Below are positions 31,401 through 42,735 of a DNA stretch of 64,000 nucleotides, one piece after another. Origin of the DNA: Marsupella aquatica. Its lineage: Eukaryota; Marchantiophyta. Both the position numbers and the translations under genes were made by a program. Position 1 is the first letter of the stretch; each line of letters begins with the position of its first letter. The notes under the pieces were generated by a model. That model was not told where the DNA came from. It did not search any database and saw only the letters and a program-made list of their open reading frames with translations. The stretch is from the NCBI GenBank assembly GCA_973895155.1, contig OZ316897.1, forward strand, positions 1,426,001-1,490,000. Reading direction: 5' to 3'.

Positions 31401-32457
31401 CTAATGTCTGGCACGTTTTCCAAACCCGCTCAAGCTAGACTTGGAGCGGCCGTCCCGTTGTCTCCTCAGCCGGTCGGCGTCTTGCTTGAGGATCTGGACT
31501 TGGTCCAAGAGAGACAGTTCGTTCTCTTGCTTCACAGCATCCATCTCCTCCGCTGCCTCCTGGCACGCCTCTTCCAACTGCTGGTCATTGCTAGTCAGCT
31601 GCACCACCAATTGGTTGTGCTTCGTGGCTTCCTGTAGAAGCCGTGCCACTTCCGCTTTCAGGGCATCCACCTTGGCTGCATCCCTCTACACCCAAGTGTT
31701 GGCCTCCTCTGTGTCCTTCTGCCACATGATGGCTTGCCCCTTCAAGCTGTCAATCTAAGCCCGAAGCCGTGAGATTTTGGCGTCCTTTCTGGCTCTCGCT
31801 TGTTCAACCAAGGCTAACTTGGCTTCAGCGTTGGTGACCAGGGCTAGAGGGGTCGCAAGCTAAGACCGAAGAAGTTGCAGCTTGGTGTCTCGGCTGGAGG
31901 CTTCATCTAAGAGCTTGGTTGCCTCAACCCGATACCGCTCAATCTTGGCTGTAGCTTGAGCTTGAGCTCGCCCTACCTTTATTGCCACCACCAGCTCTTG
32001 GCTAAAGAAGTGAGCCACCTTGCGGGCCATGAACTCCCCATGTCCCGACCAACTTGTTGGGAAAAGTCGCCCAACAACCCATTCAGATACGTGCCCAGTG
32101 CAAAGAGTTCCGGGTTCACCAAGCTGTCCCTAGTCGGGTTAGGCCAGGGACAAACCTTGACTCGGGCAAAGGCCGATGTCATTTCTTCCAGCCCCGAGGT
32201 GGTAAGAGTAGAGGGGGAGGGGTTCCTAGAAGGGAAAGGGGGACCCGCTTGTACAGTTGTGGAGGGTACCAAGGTTTCCTCCGGGATCACGGCCTCTAGT
32301 TCGGGGCTAGCTTCAACACGCTTGGCTGTGATTGCACGGGCCTGATTTTGAGCATCCAGGGTTGCAATGAATACCAAGTCTGGCACCGAAGGAGGTGCCT
32401 CAATAGTTGTTTGTGGGATCGGGGCGGTCACCGCAGGCATTGAACTTTGGCTCTTGA
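31401..32457 (-). pseudogene. LTR3-encoded protein, C-terminal half
   Basis: Minus-strand ORF fragments match the LTR1 frame in order: a Pro-rich linker; a block ending NPELF then GTYLNGLLGDFSQQVGRD (32470-31979); and a coiled coil ending RRQRDG (31670-31401). Frames are broken by several stops. The upstream part lies beyond the nested LTR4 at 35932-36541, and the reading frame joins in register across LTR4 (RRPQ to LKSQ). Confidence 0.6.
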
Positions 32458-32462
32458 GTTGT

Positions 32463-35400
32463 TGTAGCAAGGTGATAAAGAGATAAATGACTATTTACTC
32501 CTTAACAACTCGATTTCATTCCCGATAGGAGTGGATGAGATCGAAAAGACTTAATTTAACACAGTTTGAGAAGTTTTCACCAACATTCTTAGGTTGGAGA
32601 GATTTCTAATGATCTCCTTAACATAAGTGTTTAACCACAAACTCAAGTGGGTAATCCTTAGGATTCACAATGCAGTAATAAAGACTAGAATTAACGAAGA
32701 TTGAAACTAGAGGGAGAGTAGATAGGAGTTTTCAAAGTGCAAGGGAATTGAATTTCTGACCATCACCACTCCTTCAATAAGGATTATGGCCTAATTTAAG
32801 ATTCAGAAATCAACATTTTCTATGCTTTTTGATTTCTCGTAGCAACTCTTCTCCATCTATTGAATTTAGAAGACAACAATGTAAATCAACCCGGGACACC
32901 TTTCTGGTCTTGTTAAGGACGGTACTCGGATACTCAAATTGGCTTACTTCTCCTACAATCCTTAAGATTGCTTGTTTGAGTTTTGTGCAAATGTCAATTT
33001 CCTCTTTGGTGAATCTTCCAAATGTATTGATCACAAATCTCATTGATCTTTCAACATCATTAAAGCACACTCTAGCATTCATTGAACACTTAACACAACA
33101 ACTCAAGGGTTGCTAAAACTTCTTCCTTTTACTCAACCATAATAAAAAAAGGGAAGAAAAGGCATAGATTTCTCCAAAAATCAAAATGGGGAAATCAAAT
33201 GTATCTCTCTCCTCTCGGTTGACTTTGGGTTCTCCTCCTTTTGTACTAAAAGAGGGGATTATGAAAAGACATGCCTTTTCAAAATCCAAGTCTAAAGGAA
33301 TATGTAAACAAGAGTAAACTATCCTAGTCAAAAGTGGAGTAGAGTCTCCAATACATACATCAACAAAATATTGGAGTCTACTTACTCATGTGCTAATCTA
33401 TATAGCTATTTTTAGGTCTAAGCTAATGTGGCTCTAACTCTCTAAATATAACTCTATTCTGGTCCTAGCTTTTGGGAAGGAACCTCCTCAGGGTTAGCCA
33501 TAGCAAGGGGTTCTGGTCGAAGGAAAACTCCCTGCTGGCCAGTGGTAAAAGGGATGGACGGGTCAATATCCATGTTCTCCTGATGGGCACTTGGGTCATG
33601 AGAATAAGTGTAAGAATGAGAATGGAAGTGGGTACTGGGAGTGGGGAAACCAGGAGGGTTGAGGGGTGATGAGGGGCCAGTGGAATAGACTCCTTCATGA
33701 GGACTAGGAGAGAAAGATCTGGTAGTAAAGGGAGGAATCTCAGTATCAGCTAATAGCTCCTCTGTAGTCAAGTCACTCATCTCCCTTAAGGCTTCACAGG
33801 TCTTTGAGAGGCCTGTAAGTGCATCATCCACCTTGGTACTCACATCTACCACTAAATGGTTAATCTTGGAGAAAAGGATGGGTGTGGTGTTCTTGGCCAA
33901 ATACTCATCATAAATTTGGGCCTTAAGAAGATCCAGAGAAGCTATCTTAGTCAAGGGCTCAATCAGATCCAAAGATTGAGTGATACTGAGTTGGAGAGTA
34001 TGCTCAAGCTCATTCTTCTTCTTACTCCATTCCAACTGCTGTTTGAGTTCAGATACCTTCTTCTTGAGGAACTCATTCTCCTTTTCCAACTTCCTCTTAT
34101 CTGTGGCATCACTCATGGTGGAGATCTTCTCAAGGATCTGCCCTGGTTTCACTCCTAACTTCTGAGAAATATCAGTAATGGCCTTCTCCATCACAAAGGT
34201 CTTCCTCTTCACCTTCTAGAATGTGTCTGAGATGATCTGGAAGTCAGCTAGAGTGTCTTGGGAGGCATGGCCGGGTGCATCCGGAAATTCAGCTGGGTCA
34301 ATGAAGGCCGGGTCGGAAAAGTCCGGGTCGAGGTTCCGGGCAACAGACCGGGTCGTTCGAGGATTTTTCTCTGCTGGTTCCTCATCCTCACTATCATCAG
34401 AGGTGGCCTGGGTGATATCTGGGTCTGTTTCTCCATACTTTATGAAGTTGAACTTGGCCAATAGTAACTCTTCTCTTCTCTGAACAAGACTCCTTCAAAA
34501 CTATATAGATGTACTAGGTAGCAGGAGAGGGGAGTAGGACTCTTATTGGACAGGTTCTGTACCAACTTCCTTATCAGATCAAAGATAAGCTTAGCCCAGT
34601 TGACTTTCCTTTCTCCTTTGTAAGCAGCAACAATGGTAGAGCCAACTCCAACAGTAACTCTTCTTGGCTTCTCAGGATACAGCAGGGGTAGTAGGAAGCT
34701 GAAGACTCATTTCAAATCAGGATCCAAACACTTAGAAACATTGAACCCGTCCTTGCTGTTGATGGCTCCTTTGAAGTAAGGAAGGATTAGGTTGACGGTT
34801 CTCCCCACTGGACCTTCTCCTTCATCTTCCAATACAAAAGCTCCTGCAACCATCATCTGAGTCCATCGCTCAGGTCGGCCTCTGGAGGTATCCTTAAACT
34901 CAGCCGGACACTCCTTATATCGGATCTCCCTGATCATATCTTCGCTCTGATAACTCCAGGGGAGCTCCATCAGAGACTCACAGCCCATCCTGAGCAAAGA
35001 CTCTCTCAATTTGACCTTATCAGTTTCACTGTTCGGAATAGCTGGCCTCAGAATTTTCATGGCAACGGGGACCTCTTTTCTCTTCGATCATCTGACAGGG
35101 GCTTTAACCGGAGTGGGTGCAGGTGATGTGGAGGTCGAATGCCCTTTAGAAACTCGAGAAGTGGACATTCCGGCTGCATCCATCCCTTGCTCCATAGAGT
35201 TGATGAAAGCCAGAAGATGATTTCTGATAAGTGGGCTAACTCCTTTACGGCAAGCTCTACAATGCTACGACTTCAAAATATTCAATCTCTCCGGTGTCGA
35301 CCGATGGTAGAAATATCTGGGTCGACCTGGCCGCCCTTCTCACAACCGATGTATCCACGATCAGGATCTCAAACTTCCTACCTTCACCCCCAGCGGTGGA

Positions 35401-35926
35401 GTAGGCATTCCCCTTACAACGAATCAGTCAGTACCCTCATATCCAGGCTCTCATCAAGCAATGCAAGATTGGTCCTATAATCCGGACCCAAGATCCTCTA
35501 CCAAAAGGGTAGAGCCTCCTCACTCTACTGCTTAAACAGCCTAATAAACTTGGGAGCTCAAAACCTACTTAGTTCAGCTTTGAGAGGTGTGAGAGGCCGA
35601 ATCGACTCTCCTTCCTTATATCCGGATTCTGCTGTGGTCGTGCCTGTGTTTGACTTATGGTTTTAAAAACTTTGGCAATGGACAGCTGTTGTTGAGTAGA
35701 GTCTCGGTATAAGCTTTATATCTCATTCAAGGCTTATAGTAAAAAGTTCCGGGTCGATCCTCCTTCTCTAATATCAATCCGGGTTGATCTCAGATGGGCT
35801 TGAAAGACTCATAACACGTCAAAGTAGTTTCCAGGTCCTTCTTCAACCTCATTTGAGATCTTAAACTCAAAAATTCTAAAATTTATGGCTAGTTAACCCT
35901 TCTTCCATAAACATCTTTATCTCACA
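32463..35926 (-). mobile_element. LTR4, solo LTR (3,464 bp) nested in LTR3
   Basis: It is bracketed by GTTGT at 32458-32462 and 35927-35931. Its plus-strand ends are TGTAGCAAGG and TTATCTCACA, the TG...CA form. No pol genes are present. Removing it with one repeat copy restores the LTR3 frame. Minus-strand ORFs (35060-33454) encode a domain followed by a coiled coil, the same plan as the other LTR frames but without clear sequence identity. I see no GCGG hairpin here. Confidence 0.8.
33454..35060 (-). pseudogene. LTR4-encoded protein: mobile-domain-like region plus coiled coil
   Basis: On the minus strand, 35060-34707 and the in-frame stretch after its TGA (to about 34480) encode a helical domain. 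It includes PRRVTVGVGSTIVAAYKGE and a KVNWAKLIFDLI block, which recalls the plant transposon-protein type domain. A frame change near 34480 leads to 34461-34216 (acidic linker). After a TAG this continues in the same frame as 34212-33454: a heptad-rich coiled coil (about residues 40-75) and a Ser/Pro/His-rich tail. No function can be assigned. Confidence 0.5.
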
Positions 35927-35931
35927 GTTGT

Positions 35932-36541
35932 GGCCGCCTCTCCTGAGCCAGGAAGACCCATCTTGTCGGGGTGAGTTTGGGCTTGTTGCACCTTGGGAGG
36001 GTTCGGTCAAAATGGGCGTACCACTCGATGATGATCTTGATGTGGCTTTTGAGGTATGCCTTCCCTCCAAGGTACAAGGTCTTCCTTCGTCGTTCCAACT
36101 CGTCGTGGAACTTCTTGACAAAGAAAAAAGCCCACTTCCTAGGCCGGTAGTTCTTGACCTGGATCGCCTGGGCGTGCGGGTATCTCGCCCCGCAGCTCCA
36201 TCATGTGGAGGGCATACCTATGAAACTCCAGCCGCTCTGCAATCTTTGGGATGAGGCATGTCCTCATCAAGAAGCCGTTGCCCATCGCACCCTCGGTCGG
36301 GAAACTGGAAGAGTGGTACTTGGCTATCTCATCATCTCAACAGGTACTTGCTTTTGAACGGAAGATTAAGGTTGTTGTTGTAGTGAGAACGCCTGTTCAA
36401 ACGTATAAGTTGTTCGTACTGCCTTTTGGCTTTGTACGTGCGCAGATTGTGCCTGGCAAGCGAGGCCACAAGGTGGTTGCCAATGCTTAAGAATTGAAAC
36501 CAAAAGCGGATGGCAGAATTAGACATAACCGTGACAGACAC
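35932..36541 (-). pseudogene. LTR3-encoded protein, N-terminal half
   Basis: From ATG 36541, the first 70 residues parallel the LTR1 protein start (SNSAIRFWFQFL versus SSSAIRFWTQFL). Internal deletions and frame changes then bring in the central-domain end (NYRPRKWAFFF, LYLGGKAYL, EWYAHFD), which runs to the LTR4 junction at 35931. A TATA box (36643-36651) lies about 100 nt upstream. Confidence 0.6.
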
Positions 36542-36642
36542 ATGGCAAGGTGTGCAGGATCACTAAGGGGAAGACGGAGGAGCTGATAGCAAAGTTGGCG
36601 CACGGAGTGAACTGATGATTAGAGGCAAGGAAGAGGCTCTCG

Positions 36643-36651
36643 CCTTTTATA
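36643..36651 (-). promoter_or_regulatory. TATA box of LTR3
   Basis: TATAAAAGG on the minus strand, about 100 nt before ATG 36541. It is in the same position and spacing as TATAAAAG in LTR1. Confidence 0.55.
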
Positions 36652-36953
36652 CCATTGCGGGGCATCGACCAATTGGCTCCTCCTACTCTCATAGGCCAAG
36701 TCCCTCATGCCCAAAGTGTACCGACCACTCCTCAAGTCCGGATCAGGGCGTGTTGGCGGGCCGCCTCCGGATCAATTATACGGATCCGAGGTAGATGGCC
36801 ATAACGCGCCCCTAATCGGGCGGTACATTTGGTGCAACGCCGCCAACCCAAGCGTGAATGCTCATCATTGACTAAACTTGTCCTAAACATCATGACTAGC
36901 ACGGGTTAAGCCGTATTACTCATTACTAGCCGTGCTGGCGGCGTCAGAGTGTG

Positions 36954-38583
36954 CATCTGATTAGTACGTCGCCAAAGTCCACTCTAGACCCTATTAAAGT
37001 AATTAAAATTGTACTTTTATTGGGCCCTGCATACATTGGTCTGACCTCGATCATTCCTAGTTTAACCACACCAGCCTCTACTTGTTTGCATCTCTCAAGA
37101 TTATCTTGTGCTCTAGCAATAACACTATTCACCGTTATTGTGAGGCACTGGATATTCTTGTTCATCCCGCTCGGGATCCGGCTCCCATTTTTTACTCCAA
37201 CAATTTTTCCATCTTTCTTTTTGCCCCACTTCACTCTTGCCCTGGATATGAGGCCGAAACCACTTCACAGAACACATGCTCAAGCTTGTTCTCATCATTC
37301 AATTATCCTTCTTCCACATCGCTCACCACTCGTCCCAAATGAATATGATATTTCTCTATATCATTCATTGCTGGTCTTTGCAAGATAAAATGGCCCTTGA
37401 CAATATCTAATCTTGGTTGAAAGGCTTCTCGTGGCCTATTCTTCACAGGTCCAACATAGTCCTCTCTTGCATCCAACTCACATGTAACATTTCAAAAAGT
37501 GATAGGCACATTCTCTCTCCAGTTTGTCTACAGCCAAAATCCACCTTTCAACTTTTCTCCATCTTCTGGCCTATATTGTACAACCTCTTTTTCCAATGTC
37601 GCTAAGACAACCGTCCAATATTGGATGAGATTGTCCCCAAGATTCTCTTAATACCTCCATCTTTCTTCTATCCACGATCAATTGGAAGAACTTTAAATGT
37701 TTTTGTATCCCTACCCGAACATCAGCCAATACGCTTATTTTCATCATATGAAGTCTTTTTGGTATATCCCACATGAAAGGTTTGGACATCCATCTTCTCC
37801 CCAAGACCATATTTCAATAGTCACCCTATTCATTAAAAGTGTATTTTATTTTGTTCACTTTTAGGCCTCTAAATGTTCACTTTTTGGTCTCTAAATGTAC
37901 ACTTTTTAAATCCAAAAGGTACACTATGGTACAATACTCTACACCTAAATGATCAATTGAAAACTTGAGGTGACAAAAATGATCTTGACTAGAAGGAGTC
38001 TCATCCTAGTTCATTTACAAAGGATGAACATGGTGGTACATCTGATGGCCATCATATTTATTTCTTGCCTAATTGTACACTTTTTGAAGGCCAAATGTAC
38101 ACTTTCTATTGCCCAAATGCTCGCCCAAATGTTCATAAATTGAATAATAATTCACTTTTAATGAATATATTGATAATACCTTTCTTTGGCACCCATGGGA
38201 CACCATCATTGGACTTTAGCTTATACTGAAAGCATGGCATACTGTCCTCTTGAACATAGAATCTAAATAGGCAGGGATTTCCATGGCCCACCAATAAGTT
38301 TGGGCCTCTTAGTAGAAAAGGCTCTACGTATCCTTTGAAGTCAGGTACTTCTTGTACAAATTGCAGAACCAGACTTGGCGTTCTTGCTTTCATGAACAAG
38401 CTCATGATCAAAACAAGAAATGTCCATGTGGGATTGTGCATAAGAGATTCAATCAAAGAAGTTCCCAGACATGGCATCAACAACCTCATGAGTATGCCCA
38501 CCATAAGGAATCCAAGCTGAACATCCTCAAAGGCCTTCCTTGTTGTTAACAATGATAAATAAGTCATAACAAATCTGTTCGTG
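36954..38583. other. Decayed DNA between LTR3 and the CACTA element
   Basis: This stretch has only short minus-strand ORFs (37234-36944, 37810-37571, 38567-38133) in different frames. Between 37853 and 37905 a 22-bp unit containing TTCACTTTT and CTCTAAATGT repeats about two and a half times, and related GTACACTTTT pieces recur to 38110. It may be an old transposon remnant. No family is recognised. Confidence 0.5.
38133..38567 (-). CDS. Hypothetical ORF, 144 codons
   Basis: The C-terminal half has a regular, protein-like composition (VGHGNPCLFRFYVQ, then PCFQYKLKSNDGV), while the N-terminal half looks arbitrary. No ATG context or splice sites stand out. It may be the end of a decayed gene or transposon ORF. 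I do not recognise the family. Confidence 0.25.
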   Translation of the reverse strand: MTYLSLLTTRKAFEDVQLGFLMVGILMRLLMPCLGTSLIESLMHNPTWTFLVLIMSLFMKARTPSLVLQFVQEVPDFKGYVEPFLLRGPNLLVGHGNPCLFRFYVQEDSMPCFQYKLKSNDGVPWVPKKGIINIFIKSELLFNL

Positions 38584-38699
38584 CATCACTAGAAGGAAAT
38601 TGAGAATTTATCACTACCTAATTCACTTGTTTTAGAGGAATAACGGACAATTTACAACTCAATGGTTTGAGTGCACTAAATAATGTCAGTCACTTTAGA

Positions 38700-39075
38700 C
38701 AATGGCATCGCAACACCATGGTAAACTGCGAAGCTGAGAGGTTCGCAAGATTCAATATCGCGTGGGCGTCGATATTTGAGAAGGATTTACCATCGCATCA
38801 TATTTGCGAAAGATACTGGTTCAATTGTTTTGATGGGGATTGTATGACAAAGAGCGATACCGGTGATTTCAGAAGTTTGTGAACGGTTTCGATTAGGAAA
38901 GTGCGATCCTAGAAGTATCACAAAACCCGACATATTTGGATCTGAAGTTCTGAAGTTAATTGACTCAAAAAGTGCGACGCCTTGGGGTTTATATTGTGCG
39001 ATGGGAATGAGTTCTTAAAGGGTTTGCAAAATTATGATCACAGAGGATTCAATACATTATTTGCGAGGGGTTTTC
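38700..39075. repeat. Left TTGCGA/TCGCAA cluster of the CACTA element
   Basis: Short copies of TTGCGA or its complement recur in both orientations, often as TTTGCGAA or ATCGCAA. Further clusters are at 39940-40110 and 41400-41640, and near the right end at 50456-50490 and 56470-56665. Clustered short subterminal repeats are the binding sites of TNPA in En/Spm, so these are likely transposase-binding sites here. Confidence 0.6.
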
Positions 39076-39281
39076 CTTGGGACCCAATGTGGAAGGCAAA
39101 ATTGTTGTTTTATAAAATGGAAAAGCATGAACAAAATGATAGGGCTTCAAAGAACCCTATACATGGACAAGAGGGGGGAAATATCTGATGCTAGGTCCGC
39201 CCTTCTAAACCTATGCTGCCTCTTCCTACCCTAAGCTTCGGCATGACAAGTCACTCTCATGCATGTATCTCTACAAAATAA

Positions 39282-39587
39282 CTAGAATGGGCTCTTGCGG
39301 CTCCTCTTGGTTGGCTTTTTGGCTGGCTTCTTGCCCTTATCCTTCCGGGGATCCTGTTGGTGACGGGTGCGTGATGGCCGTTGGCGCTCCTCCTCCTGCT
39401 GCTCCTCTGGCTCCTCCTGCCCCTCCTGCTCCTCCTCCTCATCCTCAGGGTCCTCCTCCTCCCCCTGGTCATCAACGTGTGCTGATGACACACGACTACC
39501 ACCACTACCACGGTGGGAAGAACCTACCTCACGACTACTCCCCCCAAGCACCACTAGTACCAGAAGTAGCCCCCTCATCGTCATCAC
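39282..39587 (-). CDS. CACTA minus-strand gene, C-terminal exon (acidic then basic)
   Basis: The frame holds a Gly/Ser stretch, a run of Glu/Asp/Gln about 35 residues long, and then a Lys/Arg-rich tail that resembles a nuclear localisation signal (KKPAKKPTKRSRK), ending at TAG-free TGA/TAA near 39282. It is the most 3' part of the minus-strand gene whose upstream exons are at 40226-41317. Frame changes occur between these parts. A TnpA-like or accessory DNA-binding role is possible but not shown. Confidence 0.4.
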   Translation of the reverse strand: MMTMRGLLLVLVVLGGSSREVGSSHRGSGGSRVSSAHVDDQGEEEDPEDEEEEQEGQEEPEEQQEEERQRPSRTRHQQDPRKDKGKKPAKKPTKRSRKSPF

Positions 39588-40225
39588 TACTGCTCACATC
39601 AGCACCCGACCCCTCAGGCTCATCCAAATCCTGCATCCATTACATATCATTAGTTTCCGCAAGACATAAAGGGTCACTCACAATGTTCGCATGCTAATCA
39701 TATGCTTCACACTTAGACACTTACAGTAGCCAACTTGGCATCTACCATTGCAAAGAGGTACTTTTGTCCATGCTCTATCGCCACCTCAATATGCTTTTTT
39801 GATATCTTCCTTTTGTACCTCCGATACTGCCATGCATAAAACCAATTAAAATTGGTTAAATTTGCCCTTAAGCATACCCTATAGCCACAAGTGACGCCTA
39901 AATCCTCAACTACTAAACACGACCCAGAAAATTTTTTTAATTCAAATTTGCGAACCTATAAGCATGGCAACTTGCGAACCACATTTTTTGCAAAGGCGTT
40001 GCGATGGAGTTTGCAATGCGCATCTGTTCGCAAAGGCATCGGAAAATTGAAATGGAAAAAGTCCATGAGACTTTGCGAGGGGTTTGCGAACAAATGCGCA
40101 TCGCAACACCTTTGCAAACTGTGTTCCCAAGAGTTTTTAAAAATTTGCCAAAAATTCTAAGTGTCAGAGTTGCCCTAAACTAGTAACCAAGCAAGCATGC
40201 ACAACAGCAAGAACATTTGGGGATG

Positions 40226-40795
40226 TCATTCACTTGCATTGCACAACTCTGAAAGGAATAGAGAGGTTAGGGAGGAGCAAGAGGCACTCACAAAGTGTGA
40301 CTTGAGGCCGGGGAGCCCGCCTTGACCCAACTTGTGGACTGGATTGGGGGTGGATTTCACTCGTTTGGCTGCATCTGTGAAACGCTTGGGTGGCTTTCCC
40401 TCCTGGTTGGCCACCTTCTGCATCTCAGCTACCTTCTGCTCAAGTGGCTTCAGGTCGTGGTCAGAGGGGAGCTTCCCGGCCTCCTTTGCTTTCAAGGCTC
40501 GATCTAGATTGCCCTTCCACTCTTCCAACTCGTGAGCTGCCTTAATTTGCACCTCAATCTTGTAAAACAAATTCCAGATGTCCTCGGTGAAGTGGAGGGG
40601 TTTGTGCAAGTTCCTGTATGATCTCAAGTCTTTCAGGTGGGCTCTAATCTTCATCCTGTCATGGTATCGCATTTGAGACATAGAATTTGAAATCTTATCT
40701 GCCAACCATTGCTCATCTATGTTAGGCCCATTGCAAAATGCATCCTTGATTTGGTTGATGACCCTCTTTCGCTCTGGCTTCTCAATCTTCCCCAC
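40226..40795 (-). CDS. CACTA minus-strand gene, middle part
   Basis: This is a 189-codon frame rich in charged residues. Its central region (about residues 30-110) has evenly spaced aromatic and Arg residues (RAHLKDLRSYRNL, EDIWNLFYK) that suggest a small helical DNA-binding domain. A Lys-rich linker follows. The native end may be a splice site before 40290. It joins the upstream part (40865-41317) only after a frame change. The family is not recognised; the Transposase_24/TnpA type is one possibility. Confidence 0.45.
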   Translation of the reverse strand: MGKIEKPERKRVINQIKDAFCNGPNIDEQWLADKISNSMSQMRYHDRMKIRAHLKDLRSYRNLHKPLHFTEDIWNLFYKIEVQIKAAHELEEWKGNLDRALKAKEAGKLPSDHDLKPLEQKVAEMQKVANQEGKPPKRFTDAAKRVKSTPNPVHKLGQGGLPGLKSHFVSASCSSLTSLFLSELCNASE

Positions 40796-40864
40796 TGCAT
40801 GCCTCGTGAGAAATTGCTTGTGATAATCTGCTTGATTGTGCTCTTAGCCCCTGCATACGCTAGC

Positions 40865-41317
40865 TCAATTGGAGTCCCACTCGTCTCCAAGGCAATGAAT
40901 GGAAGTTTTTTTTCTTGCTTCCTCTTTCTGACGTTGCTCCTCCCTCTGTTTTTGAATTGAATCTCTCTCCTCTCTTCTCTTCTGCTTCTCTAGGGCTTGA
41001 GGAGAGGCAACTCCCGACTTAGTTCTTTCCTCTCTCTTCCTTTTTTTCTCTCTAGCCTTCTCTTCAGCTGCGGCCCTCTCCTCCCCCTCTCTAGTAGCTT
41101 GTCCTGCTACAATCCCAGTTTGCAAAACCTGTCCAAGAATGGCACTCAAAGAGGCAAGCCCTGCTGGAGAATTGAGATTCACTTCTCCCAATTGTGCAGC
41201 ATTGAGATGTTGGGCCACTAAGTCTGCCCAGGCATTCTTCTCTTTCTCTGGATTTCCCCCATTGCCACTATCACTACCACTACCACCTTGCCCTCCACTC
41301 CCCTCACCGGTAGCCAT
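40865..41317 (-). CDS. CACTA minus-strand gene, N-terminal part
   Basis: ATG 41317 starts a Gly/Ser-rich leader, a short hydrophobic helical segment (about residues 45-70) and a long Glu/Lys/Arg helix (about 75-140). The frame is shifted near its end, and a related frame continues to about 40800 (FIALETSGTPIELAYAG). Upstream of the ATG lies a dense cluster of TTGCGA repeats (41400-41640), then the GT-rich block, then the divergent plus-strand transposase gene. It looks like one half of a bidirectional pair. Confidence 0.5.
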   Translation of the reverse strand: MATGEGSGGQGGSGSDSGNGGNPEKEKNAWADLVAQHLNAAQLGEVNLNSPAGLASLSAILGQVLQTGIVAGQATREGEERAAAEEKAREKKRKREERTKSGVASPQALEKQKRREERDSIQKQREEQRQKEEARKKTSIHCLGDEWDSN

Positions 41318-41689
41318 AGCTCCCCTCTCTCACAGTCTCCCTCGTACTGTCACGCACGCCCCGGCCACTCTCGCCCGAATGCGAGCTCCCGCCAATGTTT
41401 ACGCCGTTCAAAAACGGGTTTGCAATGACATACGCATGGGAAACTGCGAAGCCAACGCCCTCACAAATAGTCTCGCAACTTGCGAGGCACTTCCAAATCT
41501 ATTCCCTTCGCAAGGCCATCGCAACCCGCAAAAGACCCCAAAAATCGTTCTCAGCCTCTGTTTTTGCGAAGTAAGTGCGAAGGCCGTAGGTTTGCAAAAA
41601 GATTCTCTAACTTGTGAAATAATTTGCGAGGCAGGTCTTATCGGTTTAGGGTTGGAAAACACTTTGGGGTGTCAAACGGCTATTAAGGT

Positions 41690-42735
41690 TTGTCAAACGG
41701 CATTTAAGGTATGTTAAGTGCCCATAAGTTAACATGGAAGGGGTGTCAATGGATGTTTGGGTTGTAAGGATAACTAGAATATAAGTTAACAAAGGTTTGG
41801 GTTTAATTAAAAGTTAGGTTTATATTTGGTTTTAATCTAGGAGTATTTGGTTTAATTAAGGGGGTTAAAACTTGGGTTAGGTTGGAATAAAAGGGTTGGG
41901 TTTAAATTAATGGGTTTGGCTTAGGGTTCAAGGTAGAGGTTTGCATTAGGTTGTGAGTAATTACAGGGGTTGGGTTTGGTTTTAGTTGAGGGGTTGAATT
42001 GTGGTTTTTTTTTTAAGGGATTGGGTTTGGTTTTTAGTTGGGGGGTTTAATTGTGGTTTTTTTAAAGGGGTTGGGTTTCTAATGTAAGTGTTTGGTTTGG
42101 GGTGTAACATGATATAGGGTTGGATTTGGTTCTAATTGAGGGGGTACAATTTTTGCTTAAGTTTTAAAAAAGGGCCTCAATTTAGGGGTTAGGGTGAAGT
42201 TTAGAATAACTATAGGGGTGGGGGTTGGCCTATATAGGTAAAGTAAGGTGTAGATAGGGTAAGGGTTTTATATGTAATTAGGGGATTTGGGTTGGGTTTA
42301 GGGTAAAGGTTTGAATTTTTAATGAGGGATTTGGGTATTGGTTAGGATAAGGGTAAGGGTTTAGGGTGCTTGAGGGATTTGGGTTAGGTTTTAATGAAGG
42401 GTTTCATTTCATGGTTTGGGTTTAGGGGAGGGGTTTGGGTTTAGGGTAAAGGTTTGAATTTTTAATGAGAGATTTGGGTATTGGTTAGGATAAGGGTAAG
42501 GGTTTAGGGTGATTGAGGGATTTGGGTTAGGTTTTAATGAAGGGTTTCATTTCATGGTTTGGGTTTAGGGTAGGGGTTTGGGTTTAGGGTAAAGGTTTGA
42601 ATTTTTAATGAGGGATTTGGGTATTGGTTAGGGTGAGGGTAAGGGTAAGGGTTTAGGGTGATTGAGGGATTTGGGTTAGGTTTTAATGAAGGTTTCATTT
42701 CATGGTTTGGGTTTAGGGTAGGGTTTGGGTTACTT
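41690..42735. repeat. GT-rich, degenerate telomere-like block with three 143-bp tandem copies
   Basis: The plus strand is dominated by GGGTTTAGGG, GGGTTTGGG and GGGTTAGG words, close to the plant telomere unit TTTAGGG. A 143-bp unit starting GGTTTGAATTTTTAATGAG repeats at 42308, 42451 and 42594 with few differences. The block lies between the two divergent CACTA genes, so it is internal to a transposon and not a chromosome end. Confidence 0.85.

Larger units (their letters stand above)
30117..36948 (-). mobile_element. Solo LTR3 (minus strand), interrupted by LTR4
   Basis: This is a second member of the LTR1 family in reverse orientation, bracketed by GTGTG at 30112-30116 and 36949-36953. 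Its 3' end (left) reads TGTCACGC on the plus strand. Its 5' end (right) should read GTCACA but is GTCAGA, a one-base change. Without the nested LTR4 it is about 3.36 kb. The minus-strand frame has the same N-terminal block as LTR1 (36541 downward), the same IGGKAYF-like region and the same C-terminal coiled coil ending RRQRDG. It also holds a small inverted-repeat insertion (30997-31340). Confidence 0.85.

Noticed and set aside
37853-38110. GTACACTTTT/TTCACTTTT repeats as a CRISPR-like or regulatory array
   Set aside because: Only two to three irregular copies in decayed plant DNA. There is no spacer pattern.
41690-42735. A chromosome end or true interstitial telomere
   Set aside because: Perfect TTTAGGG arrays are absent, and the block lies between divergent genes of one transposon.
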